Of a DNA stretch of 64,000 bases, positions 60,903 through 64,000 are shown piece after piece. Within the stretch, counting starts at the first letter, position 1. Each line of letters opens with the position of its first letter. A program made the position numbers and the translations under genes. Origin of the DNA: Fretibacterium fastidiosum (lineage in GTDB: Bacteria > Synergistota > Synergistia > Synergistales > Aminobacteriaceae); the NCBI RefSeq assembly GCF_964642095.1, contig NZ_OZ209244.1:2356001-2420000 (forward strand), given 5' to 3'. The notes below the pieces were generated by a model. The model ran no database searches. It was not told the DNA's origin and was given only the letters and a program-made list of their open reading frames with translations.

Positions 60903-63587
60903 ATGCCGGAGGTTCCGCTCTGTCTGAGCTCTGAACAGGTCGACAGGATAAGAGAATACTGCAGCAAATGGGTGGAGGCTCGAACGGTCGTTCGGCGCCG
61001 CATGGACGCCTACGAGGAGGACTACGCCGCTTTCGAGAAGGAAAAGGCGGAGAAGGGGAACCCCACCCTCCTCGACGACGACCCGGCCGGGAGGACGTGG
61101 TTCGAAAAGATACGCGATGAGCTCAACGGTGAATTCCAACTCGATAACAGCTGCGCCCTCATCGCAGATGGCCCGGACAAGGCTCGATATTGGGCGCCGA
61201 AAGACATCGCCGCGGTGATGAACCTGCACGTCACGACGATAACGCGCCGCCTGAAGGCGATCGGGAAGGCCCCCTCGGCGGACTGGCGGGGGCGACTGAA
61301 GGCCTGCACGCACAAGACGGAGAGACCTCCCGTATACAGCGACGGCATCTTCGACGTCTTGATGGATTGGAAGGCCGAGTACTATCTGAAGAGTACGATC
61401 CTCGGTCCGCACCACTACAAGGGGGAGAAAATCTCCCCGGAGGACGAACATCGTATCCGCAGCTTCTGGCAGGAGACGATGGACGAGGCCAGGAGAGAGT
61501 ACGACGACAGGAAGGCCGGGGAGCCTGAGGTGAGCCCGGAGCAAGAGGAAGAGCTGCTGCGCTTCGTCATGGACCTTTCGGACGAGGATCGGTCGGTGTG
61601 GTCGGTTCGGTTCCCGTGGGACAGGCCGTCTCATCGCGGGGACGTTCCGGACGAGGGAGAGCCGAGGGGGGCGGCACTTGGAGGGTTCAAGGACGCCTTC
61701 ACGGAGCTTTGGCGCAGCATGTCGCACTGGAAGGGGAACCTGAGCGCCGCCGCCCTCCTGACGATCTACTCGGAGCTGTCCTACATCTTGAGCAGCCTCT
61801 ACGCCTGGTTCCCCCTGATCGCTCTTCTGGTCCTCACGGCATGCTTCCTGTGCCTTCGGTACAGGGTTCCGCCGCGGCCCTTCTGGGGCGCCGCGGGGTC
61901 CACCGCGATCCTGTTCCTGGGTCTGTGGGTCCTCTGCTTCGTGGGGCGCGGCTTCTCCGCGGAGAATCCCAGCCCCCTGATGCGCATCCCTCTGATGAAG
62001 GACCTTCAGCAGGGCATCGCCCGTCTGGAGGGCATCGAGGCGAGGCGGACCGCCGAAACTCAGGCGATGTTGGAGGAGGCGCTGCAGGTCACCCACGCCT
62101 TCCTGCGGGAACGGCGCAGGACCGACACGCCCGTGTCGGAGGCGGAGTACCAGCAGATGCTGCACAAGACCGAGGCGCGGGAGACCCCGGAATCCCTCCG
62201 GCCTCTCCGCTCCGAGCTGCGCGTCAACGAGGCCCGAATCTACCTCCACTGGGCCTTCGACGATTACCGGTCGGGCCTCACCAAGCTCCAGGCGGCGGAA
62301 CAGCTTCTGCTCCAGACCAGGGAGGAACTGACGCTGGCCGGACGAGGACACGACGTCCTTCAGGGAAGGACCGCCCTCGCACTGTCCGAGGTCCTCTACG
62401 CCGGCATGGAGCGCGGCCTGTGGGGCGAGCGCGCGGACGAGGCCATCCGCGCAGCCGACATGGCGTCGTCGCTCCTGCGGGACCGAGAGCCACAGGAGGC
62501 GATTGCGGCTCAGGAGGCCCGTTCCCACCTTTTCTACTTCCGCGGAGGACAGTCCATCGACCCGAACTCGGCGGACCTTCGTCAGGCCGAGGAGGCCGCG
62601 CGGGAGGGCCTTGCCCTCTCTGCGCGGAACGAGGGCTTCCTGTACCCTGAACTCGCCTTGGCACTGGGGCTTGCCCTGTCGGCCCAGGAGAACGCCAGAA
62701 AGGCCATTCAAGCCTTCACGGACGGCCTCCGGCACACGGACATGCAGCTCCAGCCCAACCTGTACGTCGCGCTCTCCGCGGCTCTGGCGGATGCCAACGC
62801 AGTGCTCTGCCTCGGCACGAAAGACCCCGCCTCGCGCAGGGATGCCGAAATGGCGCTGTCGGCGGCCTTCGGCGTCATGAACCGCTACGCTCATCTGACC
62901 TCGGACGCCTTCCTGCACTTCGCGCTGGCGCGGGCCTCCCTCGCCGCGGGGCTGGCGGCGCAGAACGGGGAGGACCTCGAGCAGGCACTTTCGAGCGTGA
63001 ACCGGGTCCTCGACGTCTGGACGTTCACCCCCTACACGTCGAACCACATCCAGGCGGCCTGTACCAAGGCCGCGATCCTGACGGGGATGACCTTCCTGCC
63101 CAAAAAGCACGAGGACTTCGACAGGCTGGAGAGGGCGGGAAGCGAGATGGGCTCCGAGGCAGGCGACATGATCCGGAACGCCGCGCGCGACGCCCGTAGG
63201 GCGCGCATCCTGATGGACCAGGCCGTCAACCGCGAGGCCCTGCGCAAGGCCATTCAGACCCTGGAGCAGATCGCCTACTACGACCGCACCAACCCGACCC
63301 TCGCGCGGAAGTGCGCCACGGACCTGTTCAACGCCTACCTGGTCCTGGTGGAGGCCCACGCCGCTGCGGGGGCCATGGATAAGCTGTTCGGGCCGGAGGA
63401 CGACGAGGACCACCTTGCCGCGGCAGAACGGGCCCTCCACCGCGCCCGTGAGCTGGCCGGAGGGCAGGGGACGAAGAAGATCGAGCGCGCGGAGTCGTCC
63501 TTGAAAAGACTCCGCCTGTCCTCCAGCGCGGCGCAGATGCTGATGCGCCTGTCCGGAAAGACGTCGCAGGACCTGAGGAAGCGCTGA
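60903..63587 (+). CDS. 894-residue membrane protein with HTH-like segment and helical repeats
   Basis: No family recognised. Residues about 96-121 (YWAPKDIAAVMNLHVTTITR) read as a helix-turn-helix of the kind used for DNA or adaptor binding. Two membrane helices lie at about 297-319 and 327-348, so the N-terminus and C-terminus should both be on the same side. Residues 370-890 are almost all helix with TPR/SEL1-like alternation (LYPELALALGLALSAQENAR). ATG 60903 follows GAGGAGG, 128 bp after clpP. Its final codons and stop come from the repeat element that begins at 63576, so the natural C-terminus may be altered. Confidence 0.65.
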   Translation: MPEVPLCLSSEQVDRIREYCSKWVEARTVVRRRMDAYEEDYAAFEKEKAEKGNPTLLDDDPAGRTWFEKIRDELNGEFQLDNSCALIADGPDKARYWAPKDIAAVMNLHVTTITRRLKAIGKAPSADWRGRLKACTHKTERPPVYSDGIFDVLMDWKAEYYLKSTILGPHHYKGEKISPEDEHRIRSFWQETMDEARREYDDRKAGEPEVSPEQEEELLRFVMDLSDEDRSVWSVRFPWDRPSHRGDVPDEGEPRGAALGGFKDAFTELWRSMSHWKGNLSAAALLTIYSELSYILSSLYAWFPLIALLVLTACFLCLRYRVPPRPFWGAAGSTAILFLGLWVLCFVGRGFSAENPSPLMRIPLMKDLQQGIARLEGIEARRTAETQAMLEEALQVTHAFLRERRRTDTPVSEAEYQQMLHKTEARETPESLRPLRSELRVNEARIYLHWAFDDYRSGLTKLQAAEQLLLQTREELTLAGRGHDVLQGRTALALSEVLYAGMERGLWGERADEAIRAADMASSLLRDREPQEAIAAQEARSHLFYFRGGQSIDPNSADLRQAEEAAREGLALSARNEGFLYPELALALGLALSAQENARKAIQAFTDGLRHTDMQLQPNLYVALSAALADANAVLCLGTKDPASRRDAEMALSAAFGVMNRYAHLTSDAFLHFALARASLAAGLAAQNGEDLEQALSSVNRVLDVWTFTPYTSNHIQAACTKAAILTGMTFLPKKHEDFDRLERAGSEMGSEAGDMIRNAARDARRARILMDQAVNREALRKAIQTLEQIAYYDRTNPTLARKCATDLFNAYLVLVEAHAAAGAMDKLFGPEDDEDHLAAAERALHRARELAGGQGTKKIERAESSLKRLRLSSSAAQMLMRLSGKTSQDLRKR

Positions 63588-63885
63588 TTATACCAATCTG
63601 CGTCTAAAGGGAAAGGAAGGCCCCCCTGCAAGGGGGGCTGCCCCGAAGGGGCTGAGGGGTGTTTTTCATAAGACGCGCCTGTCTGACATTCCCCGTCAAC
63701 GCCTCCACAAGGCAATCAATTGCCTTGCTTCGGCACAGCCGACCGACACGACGCCGACCGCCTGTCGGCGTCCGTAAGTCGTGTCGTCTGGCTGAACCCC
63801 TCCGGTTCGCTGACGCGAACCACCTCCCCTTTCAGGGGAGGCAATCTATATTAAACGCGAATTGGTATTAATCAGTGTTTCTCTG
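63576..63885. repeat. 310-bp multi-hairpin element with terminal inverted repeats
   Basis: The left end GAGGAAGCGCTGATTATACC (from 63576) and the reverse complement of the right end, GAGAAACACTGATTAATACC (to 63885), match the family ends seen at 2993. The interior has stems GCCCCCC/GGGGGGC, AAGGCAAT/ATTGCCTT, CGACACGACG-type paired arms, GGTTCGC/GCGAACC and CCTCCCC/GGGGAGG. No ORF. It lies between two convergent genes and contributes the stop codon of each. Confidence 0.75.
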
Positions 63886-64000
63886 AACGGACGGCGCGCT
63901 GAAGCGACCGCGCGGAGCCTCGTAGGGGATGCCAAAGTCCGCGCAGATTCCCCGCGTAAAGAGCAGGTGGACGACCGGAACGCCGCGCGCGAGGTATTCA
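63868..64000 (-). CDS. C-terminal end of a gene continuing beyond the window (possibly PgsW-like)
   Basis: 43 residues ending in TAA at 63868-63870. EYLARGVPVVHLLFTRGICA and DFGIPYEAPRGRF resemble the C-terminus of poly-gamma-glutamate system proteins (PgsW), but the piece is too short to be sure. The last few residues (QRNTD) and the stop are encoded by the terminal repeat of the adjacent element. Confidence 0.45.
   Translation of the reverse strand, partial: EYLARGVPVVHLLFTRGICADFGIPYEAPRGRFSAPSVQRNTD

Noticed and set aside
63576..63885. CRISPR array or rRNA/tRNA remnant in the multi-hairpin region
   Set aside because: The hairpins are all different and not regularly spaced, and no tRNA-like cloverleaf can be drawn. 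Terminal inverted repeats explain the region better.

Overview
This 64 kb window is one gene-dense, GC-rich bacterial chromosomal segment with about 57 protein-coding genes and no rRNA, tRNA or CRISPR array that I can see. The gene set points to an anaerobic, motile, diderm rod. It includes an [FeFe]-hydrogenase, ThyX, oxygen-sensitive radical SAM enzymes, flagellar chaperones, MreBCD/PBP2/RodA together with MinCDE, and a signal-peptide or lipoprotein repertoire. The combination, with GTG/TTG starts and the TIGR03960/TIGR03936 radical SAM pair beside RNase G, fits a member of the Synergistota (a Fretibacterium/Synergistes-like organism). That assignment is inference from gene content, not from a database match.

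Layout. 1-2.9 kb (+): a two-gene cobalamin-dependent methionine synthase, with the reactivation domain and catalytic protein encoded separately. 3.3-8.5 kb (+): small membrane proteins, an AddB-like nuclease and a membrane diguanylate cyclase. 8.6-17.7 kb (-): rsmI, a TrmN6-like methyltransferase, smc, RNase G and the radical SAM pair. 17.7-25.5 kb (-): a complete cell-shape and division-site cluster in transcription order mreB-mreC-mreD-PBP2-minC-minD-minE-rodA. 25.5-35.3 kb (-): MBL hydrolase, dtd, relA/spoT (broken by a one-base frameshift in a G9 tract), recJ, tadA, a YhcH protein, nth and a LonB-type protease. 35.6-36.5 kb (+): a membrane protein translationally coupled to a NikR-type regulator. 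36.5-41.4 kb: an exported TPR/propeller protein, a SUI1-domain translation factor, a HAD phosphatase, rsmA and a YbaK deacylase. 41.6-45.8 kb (+): rpsO, rpmE, thyX, DUF1385, prfA and prmC. 45.9-49.9 kb (+): thioredoxin reductase, fliS, an FlgN-like chaperone, an M48 protease and a YerC/TrpR-like regulator. 50-52.4 kb (-): an ABC importer. 52.7-56.2 kb (+): a GltD-like flavoprotein plus [FeFe]-hydrogenase. 56.4-63.6 kb: an accessory block of a lipoprotein, a small membrane protein and a four-gene operon built around ClpP. The window ends inside a gene on the minus strand.

The most unusual region is 57.4-63.6 kb. Two divergent promoters there have their -35 boxes inside the arms of a matched inverted repeat, suggesting one regulator controls both directions. 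The rightward operon encodes a VirD4/TraG-like protein lacking visible ATPase motifs, a single-AAA Clp-type ATPase, a ClpP peptidase with an intact Ser-His-Asp triad, and an 894-residue membrane protein with an HTH-like segment and a long helical-repeat domain. I do not know this arrangement as a described system.

A second theme is a dispersed family of short elements with terminal inverted repeats (core AAGGAAGCGCTGATTAA) at about 3.0, 20.3, 35.6 and 63.6 kb. The copy at 63.6 kb supplies the stop codons of both convergent genes that flank it.
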